A program made the position numbers and the translations under genes. From assembly GCF_905163445.1 (NCBI RefSeq), contig NC_053205.1, forward strand, positions 2,232,001 through 2,296,000: a stretch of 64,000 nucleotides of DNA. Direction: 5' to 3'. This DNA comes from Pararge aegeria (Eukaryota > Arthropoda > Insecta > Lepidoptera > Nymphalidae). The notes beneath the pieces are model-generated. The model was not told the DNA's origin, did no database searches, and saw nothing but the letters and a program-made list of their open reading frames with translations. Shown here piece after piece: positions 11,698-25,600 of this stretch (position 1 is its first letter; each line of letters begins with the position of its first letter).

Positions 11698-12455
11698 TGT
11701 CAATGTCTCGTATACAGGTCCCAAGTATCTTTTACTCCAGTTTATTACGTCTCGTATATAGGACGTAATTGTCCTTTATACAAGTTTAGTACAACTCGTA
11801 CACAGGTCGCAAGTATCTTTAATGCAAGTTTAGTACATCTACTATTCTGATCGCAAGTGTCTTGTGTGCAAGTTTCGTACATGTCGTAAAGGGATCTAAA
11901 CTGGCTTTTATGCAAGTAAACATCATCTCGTATGGGGGTCGCAAGTGTCTTTTATGCAAGTAAAGTAAATCTCGTTACAGCTCGAAAACGTCGTTTATGC
12001 AAGTTGAGTACGTCTTGTATACAGCTCACAAGTATCTTTTATGCAAGTTTCGTACGTTTCGTATAGGATATATAGTGTCTTTTATGCAAGTAAAGTACGT
12101 CTCGTATACAGAGCGCAAGTGTCTTGTATGCAAGTATCGTACAATTCGTATATGGATCTTAAGTGTCTTTTATGCAAGTAAAGTATACAGGTCGCAAGTG
12201 TCTTTTATACAAGTTTAGTACGTCTACTATACCGATCGCAAGTGTCTTGTATGCAAGTTTCGTACATTTCGTATAGGAATCTTAAGTGTCTTTTATGCAA
12301 GTAAAGTACGTCTCGTATACATGTCGCAAGTGTATTTTATGCAAATAAAGTACGCTCGTATGCAAGTCGCAAGTGTCGTTTTGCAAGTTTAGTACGTTTC
12401 GTATACAGTTCAAAAATGTCGTTTATGCAAGTTGAGTACATCTCGCATAGTCAGT
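11698..12455. repeat. About 44-bp minisatellite, about 17 units
   Basis: Imperfect units containing GTCGCAAGTGTCTTTTATGC followed by AAGTTTAGTACGTCTCGTAT. Most units diverge by a few bases, some lack part of the unit. Open frames here (for example 11997-12218) come from the repeat. Confidence 0.9.
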
Positions 12456-12770
12456 GTCATCAGTTGACAATGCCTTTTGTGCCAGTTTAGAATTTCTAGT
12501 ATAAATCGATTAGGATTTTTAAAAATGAGCTCATACTGATTCTTTAATTAATAAATAGTTTTCAATTAAAATTCTTGATTCTCAACCAGTTTGTATGAAT
12601 TGAGACTGTGAGTCTTCTTCTAAAACTTAAGAGCTAACCTTCTCTATCCATGGCCCTCTCTTTTACCTCTTTATAAGTCCCCACTTTGATATAATACACT
12701 TTAGTCTCGTACGGGACTCTAGACGATGTAGAGATACCTCGTTGTCGTAGTCCTTATTGTATACAATTTT
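12456..12770. other. Unassigned intergenic/intronic sequence
   Basis: AT-rich, nothing recognised on either strand. Confidence 0.5.
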
Positions 12771-13127
12771 AAAATAAACTACCAGTTGATATCTTAGAGA
12801 TGTCTCTGAAAAAGTTTGTATTGAACGTAAGCTAGAAAAGTCCTATTATAGTATCAAGGAGTATGTCAACGATAAAAATGCTTTGGTGTAAATTATTGCT
12901 ATAAGGTTGCTTCTTTATTTTTTAAATGACAATGTAAGATGGTGATAACATAAAAAAAACAACCAGAGAAGTTTGTTGTGGGTTTCTTCTTAGACCAGGG
13001 CGCGTTTGGAACCCTCGTAGCTTAAGCTTTAAGTGGACGGATTTAGTTACCGCCATCATCTCACTACTATGTCATGTTTTACATGTAATGTACGCATCAA
13101 AACTGTATCTATGTATTGGATAAACCA
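12771..13127 (+). mobile_element. LINE 3' tail
   Basis: Coding trace then AGAAAAGTCCTATTATAGTA, GACAATGTAAGATGGTGATA and CGCGTTTGGAACCCTCGTAG. Same tail as 18560-19125 and 60200-60400. Confidence 0.6.
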
Positions 13128-13431
13128 TCTATGTATTGGATAGAAGCAGGCGTTACTTTGCGGAAATCCATGATATTTTATGAAAATTAAGCTTAATTTG
13201 CTATACTCCGCGAAAATTTGTAAAAATAAATGTTAAGATAACAATTATTCATTGTAAAGGCACCATCTCCTGAGGATGCTCCGGTTTCGGAGCGAAACCT
13301 GCATAGAGGGTACATTGCCGAAGATCTGTTTTGTGTGGAGTATAAGGATTGAATAAATTATAAATAACACCATACAGATTCTCCTGTGTTTCGCTGAGTC
13401 TAGCAAATATAACTTAATTTTCATAATATGT
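13128..13431. mobile_element. MITE (GGATGCTCCGGTTTCGG family)
   Basis: Starts ATTGGATAGAAGCAGGCGTT, contains CTGAGGATGCTCCGGTTTCG and GCCGAAGATCTGTTTTGTGT, and interrupts the LINE tail between CTATGT and GCCTATTTGAATAAAG (compare the uninterrupted text at 19085). Related copies are at 17975-18300 and 49187-49412. Confidence 0.65.
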
Positions 13432-13674
13432 GCCTATTTGAATAAAGAAATATTTGACATTGACTTGGCTTATATTCTTCTACTTCTATTCTTTCTATAA
13501 GACTGATGTGAAAGGCATATACTAATTTCGGCATTCACGGTAGAAGAGCCGTAGCTTGATTGGAGAAAGCGCTCAGGCCGCGATTGCCAGAGAGTCGCAG
13601 GTTCTAATGCTGTCGGTTACGAAAATTTTTGTATGCATTTTAAAATTTATAAAATTCTCACGTTCTTGTTCTAG

Positions 13675-16600
13675 GAAAGGTCTTGTGAACCAGGAGACAA
13701 GATTCCAGACTCAGGTGGCAACGTTGACTGAGCTCGCGGAAACGAGATGCAGCGAGGCAGAGAACGCGAGAGAGCTGATAGTGGCGTGCAGGAAAGAGAT
13801 AGAAGAGAAGGACCAGCAAATAGAACGTGAGTTCTTTTTAATTCGTCGGAATCTTTTTTTTTTCATATTTTACCCAGAGCCTGAAGCAAGCGCGGGGCAC
13901 GTTGTATATTCTTTAAAAAAAGCCCTTGTTCTGCTATGGGTTCTTAAGTATGAAGTGGTAAAAATACGATTCAATACTCAATACGTATCTTAAATACAAT
14001 ACTAGTAGTATTTGTTATCTATTTTTTTCGGCCGATTGGCGCAGTGGGCAGCGACCCTGCTTTCTGAGCTCAGGCCGTGGGTTCGATTCCCACAACTGGA
14101 CAATGTTTGTGTGATGAACATGAATGTTTTTCAGTGTCTGGGTGTTTATCTATATATTATAAGTATTTATGTATGTTATTCATATAATTATTCATCAGTC
14201 ATCTTAGTACCCATAACACAAGCTATGCTTTCTTTGGGGCTAGATGGCGATGTGTGTATTGTCGTAGTATGTTTATTTATCTATAGATTACAATTTTGTG
14301 GTTATTTAATAGTGTAGTAAATTACTATAGGCGATGTCTGTGTGCGTGTGCGTGTCTGTCAGTCAGTCAGGCAGAGATGAGCGGTATTAAATATGCGGGG
14401 CCCTCTTACGCGCGGGGCCCGTAGCAATTACTACTCTTGCGAGGTTTTTAATCCGGCACTGATTTTACCCGATTACTCGAAGACACAGTTAAAGCAAGCG
14501 ATATTTTAATTGCTTGAAACGCACATAACTTAGAAAAGTTAGAGGCGCATGCCGGGATTCGAACTCGACCCCTTGAAGTCGTCCTAACCACTAGGCTATC
14601 ACCGCTAGTATTTGTATAACACTTTAATCACTATTTCACACGAAAACTGATACAAATCATAATTAATATTCTCGAAATATAGATGATCCATATACGATTA
14701 TATGGCTGTGTGCCAACGTACGATAGCACACACTCCAAAACACATGAAAAACATCAACCTATTTCAACTCTTATTTCAAACTGGGTTAGAATCAAATTTC
14801 AATCAACTTTTTTTTTAAATACATTGCGTAGGCACTTACTGTTTCAGGCACATCAGAAAGCCATGATATGTGTTTCAATGTATTTGATATGGCTAAAGAT
14901 TTTAACGTTGACCTTCGGCTTTAAAGTGAATGAACGCTTCTGTGTTACATATATATTATTACTAGACGTGCCCTGCGGCTTCGCCCGCGTAATTTTGGAA
15001 GGCAGCATACTGCTATATAGTCTACACCTACAGTCATATAAGAGATTTTGTGATTTTTTCACAAACATTTTTTTATTTTAGGTATTTTTTTTTTCAATGA
15101 AAAGTGTACTATATTATTTCTAATACCTCAAAGAATATGTATAGAAAGTTTCATGAAGATCGGTTAGTAGTTTTCGCGTGAAAGCGTAACAAACATATTT
15201 ACAATCACATTTATGATATTAAGTAGGGATTTGTTTTTGCATGCCTGAGAGTTCTCGATAATGTTCTCAAAGGCGTGTGGAGTCCACCTATCCGCACTGG
15301 GCCAGCGTGGTGGACTATGGCATAAACCATTCTCAACGTGAACGGAGACCCTTGCCCTGTAGTGGGCCGGTAAAAGGTTGATTTGATGATGACGATGATG
15401 TGATTTGTTATTAATACAGGAATTAAGACGAATCTTGGGAATTTGATGTTTTTTCAGGACCAAAAATAGCCACCGCCAATTACTCACCGTCCTTTCGAAT
15501 AATTCTATCATTATCATCGTCAGTCTATAATAGTCTACTGGACTAAAGAAGTCGTTTGCTTAGTTAGGACGTGAAGAAAGGACAATATTTGCTGTAAATA
15601 GACGAATGTTGCTGTGAACCATCCATAGGAATTTCATATCTTTCCAGGACCAACAATAGCGCATGTTACTCTCCATCCTTTTATCTAATACTATCATTAT
15701 CATCGACAGCCTATAACAGTCCACTGCTTCACTAAAGACCTCAGGTGAATAGTTCGTTTGGTTGCTTAGTTAGGACGTGAATAAAGGACAATATTTGCTG
15801 TAAATAGACGAATGTTGCTGTGAACCATCCATAGGAATTTCATGTCTTTCCAGGACCAACAATAGCGCATGTTACTCTCCATCCTTTTATCTAATTCTAT
15901 CATTATCATCGACAGCCTATAACAGTCCACTGCTTCACTAAAGACCTCAGGTGAATAGTTCGTTTGGTTGCTTAGTTAGGACGTGAATAAAGGACAATAT
16001 TTGCTGTAAATATACGAATGTTGCTGTCAACCATCCTTGGGAATTTGATGTCTTTCAAGGATTAACAATGATGTTACTCTCCGTCCTTTCAACTACATCT
16101 ATCATCATCAGCGACAAGTGTGATGAATAATATTTATAATAATACTACCTGTTGCCCGCGACTTCGTCTGCGTTTGATTTTGTTTTTAAAGTATTCAGTA
16201 TCGCTAAGCTTTAAATGAGTATAGTAGTATATATATATAACATGTGACTGCCAATTAATTATAGACAAATAATTTGAAATAAAATAAAATTGCGACTATA
16301 ATTAAAGATCTAAGCTATCCTATCTCTTAAGTTGGAGCAGACTGCTCACGGTGTGCCAATTTAATTTAAAATCGGTTAAGTAGTTTAGGAGTCCATCGCG
16401 GACAAACATCGTGACAGGAGATTTATATATATTAAGATATACCTACTACTATACTCATTTAAGGCTTAGTGAACTGAATACTTTAAAAACAAAATCAAAC
16501 GCAGACGAAGTTGCGGGCAATAGTATATTATAATTTACTCTTTTTAAACCAAAAGCTGATATTAACAGTCGACTTAGTAACGGACATAAATAATAAATTA

Positions 16601-19600
16601 GTTTGCGTTCGAGACTCTAGGCCCGCGGTCTTCGGACACGAAAAATGTTATTAACCTCGTGTCCCAAAAATTGGTCTTTACGTCTGGTGACCCAAGAGCT
16701 GGCGCTTATTTAGCCCAACGACTAAGTCTAGCAATTCAAAGGGGCAATAGCGCCAGCATATTGGGTACCATGCCCGTAAGTGAACAGTTAGACGGCTTAT
16801 ATTTTTTGTAAATAATTTTAATTTTAATTATTATACGGAGATAAAATAGTTTGCGTTCGAGACTCTAGGCCTACGGTCTTCGGACACATTTTATTAACGT
16901 CGTGGTCAAAAATTGGTCTTGACGTCTGGTGATTATCATCGACAGCCACTGTCACTGCTGGACTAAAGGCCTCTCACAACGAGAGGGTTTGCTCATGCTG
17001 GGTGAGTAGGTGATAGCAGTAGAAGGCACTAGTAGCACAGAGGACGATTTTGCCCTTTCTCCGTCATGTTACCTTAGTAGCCACGTACGACACCCGTGGG
17101 AAGAGTTGGGAAGAGGTCAATGGCGTGCACTCGGTTTTTGAGCAGGGTATGCATAAAGCAGGTGCTTGGCATAAAATGGTTTTACTATTCTATTCTAGTA
17201 TTCCCCTTAAATACGAGTTATATTAAAAAAATTAAAAAGTGTGTGTCAGCTCCGACGCACGACTGGAGTTTACTCCTTAAACGAAACATACACAAAAAGA
17301 GTTTATTTAGTTGAATAAAGATAAATACCATATGAAAGGGTAAATTAAAAATCCTGTGCAATTTATTCACACACGGCGGAAGTGTAACTTCTCAAAAGTA
17401 GCCTACGGGGGATTGAGGTGGATGTAGAGTATCTGAACTATTAGGATAAATGTAATGTTTATTATTTAGTTTCCATGGTAACAAGAATAGGAAAAAAAAA
17501 TGTATAATGTTTTCTATCTCACTCTGTCCCATATATTTATGTGTTTATTTCTTTACCTAGATATTATAAGGTAACTTAAATAGGAAAAATAAGTTAATCG
17601 AAGTCGAAAGCGACGTTGCATGTTTGAGCATCACAGTTTCCGGGCATGCAACGTCGCAAAGCGAAAACGTAACGAGGTCATTCATCCGTAGATTTTACTC
17701 CTTACATTTTTCTCATACCGGGCGCCTTATATATGAAAATCGATTCTTAAGGAGTAAATTCCAAAAGAAAAAATGAAAAAATCTTATTTTTATATTGAAA
17801 ATTGGAATAATCTTCTCAAATTAGTGTATTTTCATCGGTCCTCGATATGTCTACAAAGTTTGAACGAAATCTGACTGTTTAAAGTGGGTCAAAATAGCGT
17901 CCAAAGAAGTCTGTTACAAACATACAAACATACATACATACAAACATACAGGTGAAGCTAATAAAAGCGTGTTAAATATGGGTATGCAATCCTTATACTC
18001 CACAACAAACAGATCTTCGGCAATGTATCCTCTACGCACGTTTCACTCCGAAACCGGAGCATCCTCAGGAGATGTTGACTTTACAATAAATGAGGAGAAG
18101 ATCACTTAACAATTATTTACTGTAAAGTGAAAACGAGAGAGAGTGAGAGTGAGCGAAATCTGCGTAGAGGGTACATTGCCGAAGATCTGTTTGGTGTGGA
18201 GTATAAGGATTGAAGAAATTATAAATGAAACCATACAGATTCTCTTGCTTTTCGCGGACTATAACAAATTAAGATTAATTTTCATTATATTGAAAATTTG
18301 TATGTAAAAATATAATTGTAATACGTTTTAGAAATAAAGGTTTTTTTTTTAATGTTTAAGGCGATAACGGCAATTAGTATCGCAGAACAAAGACTTACCT
18401 GTAACAAAGACGTCTTAAGCATCTGAGTAACCCCTCAAAATAAATCACCGCCCGAAGCGTCGTCGTGCAAACAAAGGCGATATTTTTAGTACTTGAAAAA
18501 CATTAGTCTTGCGACTGACACTCCATTGTTTATTTTTTGGTATTATTTGCTGCTGATATTGAAACTATATTCATATTGCAGAAAAGAGCTGTACGGTCAA
18601 TACCTAAACTTAAATTACGTGAATCCCTCCGTGAAAACATTAAAAAAATATATCTAAATTTAAGAGAAACTTGCAGTGCAATATACTAGACTACATAAAA
18701 TAAGTAATTCATTTAAAGGAAATTTGCATACAATTTTACAATAAATTACCAGTTGATATACCTATTGGAGAAGTCTCTGAAAAAGTTCAAAGTTTGTATT
18801 AAACGTAAGCTTGTAGAAAAGTCCTATTATAGTATTAAGGACTATGTCAACGATAAAAATGCTTGGGTGTACATTATTGCTCTAACCAGGTTGGTTCTTT
18901 AATAGTTTTTAAAGGACAATGTGAGATGGTGATAACAACCGGCTAAGTTTGTTGTGGGCTTCTTCTTAGACCAGGGCGCGTTTGTAACCCTCGTAGCTTT
19001 AGTTTTAAGTTGACGAATTTATTTATCGCCATCAACTCACTGCTATGTCAGATTTTACATGTAAAGTACGCATCAAAAGTGCCATCTATGTGCCTATTTG
19101 AATAAAGAAATATTTGACTTTGACTTTAAAGAAATAGGTATACTTACGGTGGCCTCACAATATATTTATAACAATATAGTATTTGTAAGACAAAAAATGT
19201 ACGTGATTGAGTAACAATCATCCATACTCTCACAGTTATAATATTAAATAATAATATTATTTTTTTTTTTTTTTTTTTACATTTCGAATAATTTTTTTTT
19301 GTAATATAAATAGGTGCTGTACATTTTAATTGCTTGAAACGCACATAACTTTGAAACGTTAGAGGTGTGTGCTGGGATTCTAACTCGCCCCCTAAAAGTG
19401 AAGCCACTTAAAATAAATGACAACTGCTTGTTTGTAGTGGAATAAAAAGAATGAGTGTGTATTAGTGTACACACGTAAGAAGTGAAATTCCTGTGACTTC
19501 TTTATTAACAGTCATATTAATTATTTTTACTAGTTTTAATATAATAATTTACATTCACTGATATTAACAATCAAAGACTGCGGTTGACCTGAAATAACTT

Positions 19601-22600
19601 TTAAAAAAATACCATAATCACACCCACGTGTTGAATGTATTAGATATAAATGTGGCGCGTAACAAAAAATGTGACTCAGAAAAGAAGATGGCTCGGAACA
19701 GAAAAATATGGCGCATAACGGAAAAATGTGACGCATAACCGAACAATGTGACGGTAATCCCACTTTTCACCACAATTTCCCACGCCGATAAAAAAGTTTC
19801 ACTTCAATATCATTTACGGAATAAAAGCATTGCTCTATGAGGTATTTTTATTTAATATCTTATAATAATTTAGTAAGTAATTTTAGTTTTAATAAAACAA
19901 TTTACATTCACTGATATTTACATAAAATGAGCTTAACCTGAAATAACTTAAAAAAAAACACCCACGTGTTGAATGTATTAGAAATAAATAAGGCTTGTGA
20001 CTGAAAAACGGGATATAGAAATGAAGATAGCGCGTAACAGAAAAACGTACAAAGATGGCGCGTAACAGTAAACGTTACAAGATGGCGCGTAACAGAAAAA
20101 ACGTTACATTGTGATAAAGAAGCTTTATGTGGTGGAATAAACCAAAAACGTTTAATTCCTCAGAACTCAAATGCGACTTGGCAGCCGCTTACAAGGAGGC
20201 CGAGATGGTGCGACAGCGGAGCCGATCCCTGGAGGAAGAACTGGTAGCCGCGAGGAAATGCTCCGCGGACTTGGCTGACGAGTTGCACAGGCGGATTGGT
20301 GAGCCAAGTTTAATCCATACTAGCTTTTAATAAGCCAAGTTTAACAGCTTCGTTTTAAAACTTCAATTCTATTTCATCTCTCGAAGTGTCTCATCATAAT
20401 ATACAACGTGTGAATGAAAATCGAAATAATACTGCTGAGTTTCTTGCCGGTTTTTTTCTGTAGAATCTGCCTTCCGAACCGGCGGTAGAGTCACTACAAG
20501 CATACTGACTTGACGTTTCAAAAGTGCTTATAAACTAGGCCTCATTGAAATAAATGAATTTTTAATTTTTAATTTGAATTTGAGGATTTAGCGTTATTTA
20601 CTGTCTCCAACAATTATCTTTGAAACCGAAAAATTAATAGTTTCTGAGTAAACCTCATCATGTGACTCCTGTCTCTTTATTAGGTACGCGTCGCGTAGAG
20701 TAGGTACTATGCGCGTGTCGCTCGTTTATCTTCAATAGGGTTGTCATAAGTAAACATTTAAAATTCTTTAAATTTATTTCTATGGAAAAGTATTTATGCT
20801 TCTTTTGATTTATTTTTACAGGTTGATTCCTTATCCATATGATATATGAAAATAAAGTTTATTTTATACTTTACTTACTATCCGATTTTATAAAATAAAG
20901 TGAAGTAATAAGAAGCTAAGCTTTATCACTAAGCTGCGGTTTCCCCAGATTGCCAAAATTAATATATGACCCCAAGAACAATGATTTATTTATAATGTTC
21001 ATTTCTATGGGGGATCCCAATAACAAATGACAATTGATTGTATTTCTGTAAATTTTCTCTGTGGTGTAGAGTACCAATGACGAATATTGTATGTCAGTTG
21101 ATGTACAAAGTATGTTTCCAGAGGAAGCAGTCAGACAACTGCGATCTGAACTGGAGGATGCGATCTCAAGGAGAGCTGAGCTGGAGTCTAGGGTACAAGT
21201 GCTGGAGCGAGATAAAGAGAGACTGGAATGTGAGAAGCTGCAACAAGAACAGAAAGCGAAAGAGGTAGATTTCATGCTTTAAATTTAATAATTGTATAAG
21301 GAAGCGTTTTTGTTACTGAATTTGAATATTAATTCAATATAATTGAATAATAATAATAAGAGTTTTAAGAAATAGAAAAAACATAGATGCCTGATAATTC
21401 TCCATAATGTTCTCAGTTGTTTGTGGAGTCTACCAATCCGCACTGGGCCAGTGTGTGTGTGTATTACATAGCCTAGTATTTCAAGGTCAAAACGTGAAAA
21501 CATCCTATAGGCTTAGCGGGTAAGTAATGTTATACTGGAGTCCCCAGGGGCTTCTATGATTTGAATAATGAACGTCACGCACGTCGTATCTACAAAAAAT
21601 CTGTTCATCCTAATGTTGCTATTTCGCTCTAATGTATGATAGCGTTCCTGTCACTCACCAGAGCCTATGAAGCGCGAGCCATAGATTAAAGATTGTAAAA
21701 AAAATCCCTCCAAAACTTTATTTTATTGCCAAGTGCAAAGTGTGAAAAGTAGAGTATTGTAACAGGGTAAAAGCCTTTCACACTGTGGGAGGAGACCCTC
21801 GCTCCTGCAGTGGGCCGATAATGGGTTGATATGTTGAAGATTATTTCTTTTGACAGACTCTCGAAGCAGCGGAGGAGAACACGATAAAATGGCGCGCGGC
21901 GCACGAGGCCGCGCGGTCGCAAGCCGCAGCGCGCGCAGAACGGATGCTGGCGGACTGCGAGTGGAAGATGAGGGAGTTGGAGAAGAGAGCCAGGGATGCG
22001 GAGAAAGAGAAGAAAGAGGTGAGGGATTCTGACCACTTGTAACTTTACATATTGTTAATATGGTCTATTCAGCTGCTTGTATTCTATTAATAATAGACGA
22101 CCGATCAGAGGGCCCACCATCAAAATCCATCGCCTATCACCATAAGTGCTAGAACCCGTGTTCCTGTAATTATACCTCGCCCTTCAGAACGGCAGGGTTT
22201 TACGTATCTCGCGACAAGCTTGGGACAGGCGTAAATCTTACAATCACTGCTGTCAAACATCACTTTTGTTTATTTATTGTATGGAAAAGGCACGTTTGAC
22301 AGCAGTGATTGCAAGATTTACGCCTGTCGCAAACCTGACGCGAGACCATAGTTATAGTGCGCGGCGGAAGAAATAAGCATTCTTCATTCAGACAGACGAG
22401 ACAATAATACGTATATCAGTACGTATCGCTTTCTAGTGCGTAATGAGGATCAGTATTGACAATATTATGTCAAATAAATAAATAAATATACTACTTACGA
22501 CAATGCACACATCGCCATCTAGCCCCAAAGTAAGCGTAGCTTGTATTGTGGGTACCTACTAAGACGACTGATGGATATTTTTATGAAAATATTAGATAAA

Positions 22601-25600
22601 CACCCAGCAGTTAAAAACATTTATGTTTTATTTCACACAAACATGTTTCACTTGTGGGAATCGAATCGCATTTTTGGTCCCAGAAAGAGGGTTCGCTGCC
22701 CACTGCGCCAATCGGCCGTCAAATGTCTGACACTGTATGTTTCAGTTAACAGAAACAGTCCAACAGCTAAAAGCTGCACCACCGACGCCCTCCCACGTCG
22801 CAGAACTCCAGCAGCTGAGAGGACTGGCATCTGAGCAACAGAGGTCGGTTCAGTCCCTCACTCTACAGATCCAGAAGGTAGAGACGAGAGAAGAGGCCTT
22901 GAAACTAGAAGTGCACAGACTGAAGGACCTGTTGGAGAAGCAGGCCAGGATACAGAAGGATAAAGAAGAACAGCACTTGCATGTAAGTTATCTTTTATAT
23001 ATTTATTTTTTCACGTGACCACTTCACCTTTGGTCTCCGAGGAGAGCATGTTTCACTGCAGATCACAAGGCACCCGGACGGAGGTTAGTAATTGGCAGTG
23101 ATTCACCCCCGTGTCTCGAAGAGCATTTCAAGCCTGTCGGTCCTGCTTCTGATCTCGTATCCTTGACGACCGAAAAGGTCGTGTCTGAGCTGCATTTCAC
23201 CAGACTATTAGAGTTAGGGAAAAAGACTGCGCCTGTGTTTGCGCACACTTGTTCACTATTGGACTCCCGCCTAGTTGGAAAATCTTACTGGGGATTGACC
23301 AACGAAATCGGTTAGGAAACCTTTTACCCGTAATATTTCTACCGTTCGTCGTCTTCGTACAAACCGTTGACGACACTTGTACGCTTGTGAATATTCGCTG
23401 TTTCGATACCCCTTTGTGTACTTATGGAGGTAACCTTAAAATAACTTATATAAGTTAATATTTATATGGTGAGAAGTTCTTAGACCGTAAAGTGTCAAGT
23501 CGCGATTTTCCGGGGTTGCGTGAAGACCTCCTAACGTCATTGTTCCGAATTCACTGGTAAATTCTTATAGCTGGAAGAACGCGAAAAGCTACGAGAAATC
23601 ACGAAAAGATGTTAGAAACATTCTGCCACGTACTAAACCTTCATTTGTTTCCTGTTCTCATACATTAATTTATTTTTAGTGGTTTCTTGTAGTATATAAC
23701 AATAGCTAAACATTCTTCTTCCAGGCAATAGAACGTCTAGAACAGCAGCATTCCGAAAAAGTTACAGCGCTTAAAGCGGAACACTCCGAAGCCGTTGCGA
23801 ACGCGTCCAGCGCCCGCGCAACGCTTGAGAGAGCACACGCCGAGCGGACGAGGACGACTCTAGCGCAGCTTCGCACCGAGGCCGAGAAGGACGCCAGAAA
23901 CGCGGACAGGAAGCTCAGGGAACTTACTACCAGGGTGAGTGTTGAAGGTCGGACGGACGGACGGACAACCATGGACGTAGACAGCAAGTTGCAGGGAACT
24001 CGCAGGGAATTCGCAGTTCAAGGCGAAGCAAAAGGACGACAGAAAAGCAGACAGAAGCAGACAGAAGCAGGGGTACCAGTTTTAGTAAAATCACTTAAAG
24101 GTGGATGCAGAATCGCTGAGGAGGTCGGTGTCAGCGACCATGAAGTAGACGATCTGAAGATTATTCTAGCACCCTTTAAGCCGATGGAGAAGGAAGCCAC
24201 GCGGACAGAAAGCTAAGGGAACTTACTACCAGGTGAGTATGGAAGACTAAAAAGGTGCAAGATGAACTCCACAACTCTTAGAGATTTGATCAAAAATTTC
24301 GCAAAAGAACCAGGTATATCTCAAATTTATGGAGTTCGAACTTATTTTTTATAGTAGTCATTGGCGGATCAAACAGATGGCCCACCTGGTGGTAAGTGGA
24401 AAACTATCGCCTATAAAAAGAACAACACACAACAACACCTATACTTAAATACATTATAAACTAACTCATATTATTTACTTCAATACATTATCTACTTAAG
24501 TACATTATCTACTTAAGTACATTATATTATTATTATATATAGAGGGGACGCCTGCCAGTGCCAGACGGGTGATCAGTCCTCTGTAAGGACTATTCCACCC
24601 TATTCCCCATGTTGGGACACAGGTTTACTGGTGTCCCGGCAGCATCCCCCCCTGCAACCTACCAGTCTCTTTTGTGAACCTCAGGATGTCCCCTATAGAG
24701 AGGTTTGCTAGGTCTTCTACACTAAAACTGTCCTTACCTTGTAGTTCCCATCTTACCATCGCGTACATGGGGCACTCAGCTATGAAATGAAAACTGGTTT
24801 CCATCTCGCCACACTCTGGGCAGGATGGATCTTCTGCAATTCTCATTACCGTTAGGTGTCTATTTAACAGGCAATGTCCTGTGGTTATGCCTGCTACCAG
24901 TGCTATATTGGTTCTGCTCCGTGACATTAGTTGTTTTGTCTTCTTCTTGTCGAATGACTTCAGAAACAATTTCGATTGCCTGTATTGCGTTGAATTGTTC
25001 CATCTTGTATTCGATTCTCTTTCCGTGATGCCTTCTATCACTCTTTTTGTGATGTTGTATGGAATGGGTAAACAAGGCTCAGGCCCGTAAAATTGGATGC
25101 TTGCGCCCATTCTTGCTAGCTCATCTGCTTTTTCATTGCCCCGATTTCCTTTATGGCCAGGAACCCAGGCAATCGACACTTTTGTTAACTCCGCTAGTGA
25201 ATTTAATGTTTTTTTACATTCCTTCACCAGGGAAGAAGTGGTATCCTTCCTACCAAGGGCCTTTAGTACAGGGCCCCAAGTCTGCTATTACAATTGTGTG
25301 TCAGTGATCGATCAGTGACTTCATAATTGTCAATTTTGGCATATTTGGTAGTCTGCTAACACAATGGTGTCATTATGGTGTCATTATGATTTTCCGATGG
25401 AAAACCACTGACACTTCAATGAACATTTGCTATAGTCGTAAAAATGTAATAGGCCCGTTTTGACATTTGTGCTAGACCATAGAATGTAACTTGGAACGAA
25501 ACTGAAAGAAACAAAAAAAATAAAAATCAATTACATACAGTGTTTTAAAAAATACGTAAATTTTTTTGGGACGTTAAATAATACGAAAGAATATGTCGCG

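Noticed and set aside
11997..12218. 73-codon open frame
   Set aside because: It comes from the 44-bp minisatellite; the repeating peptide has no independent support.
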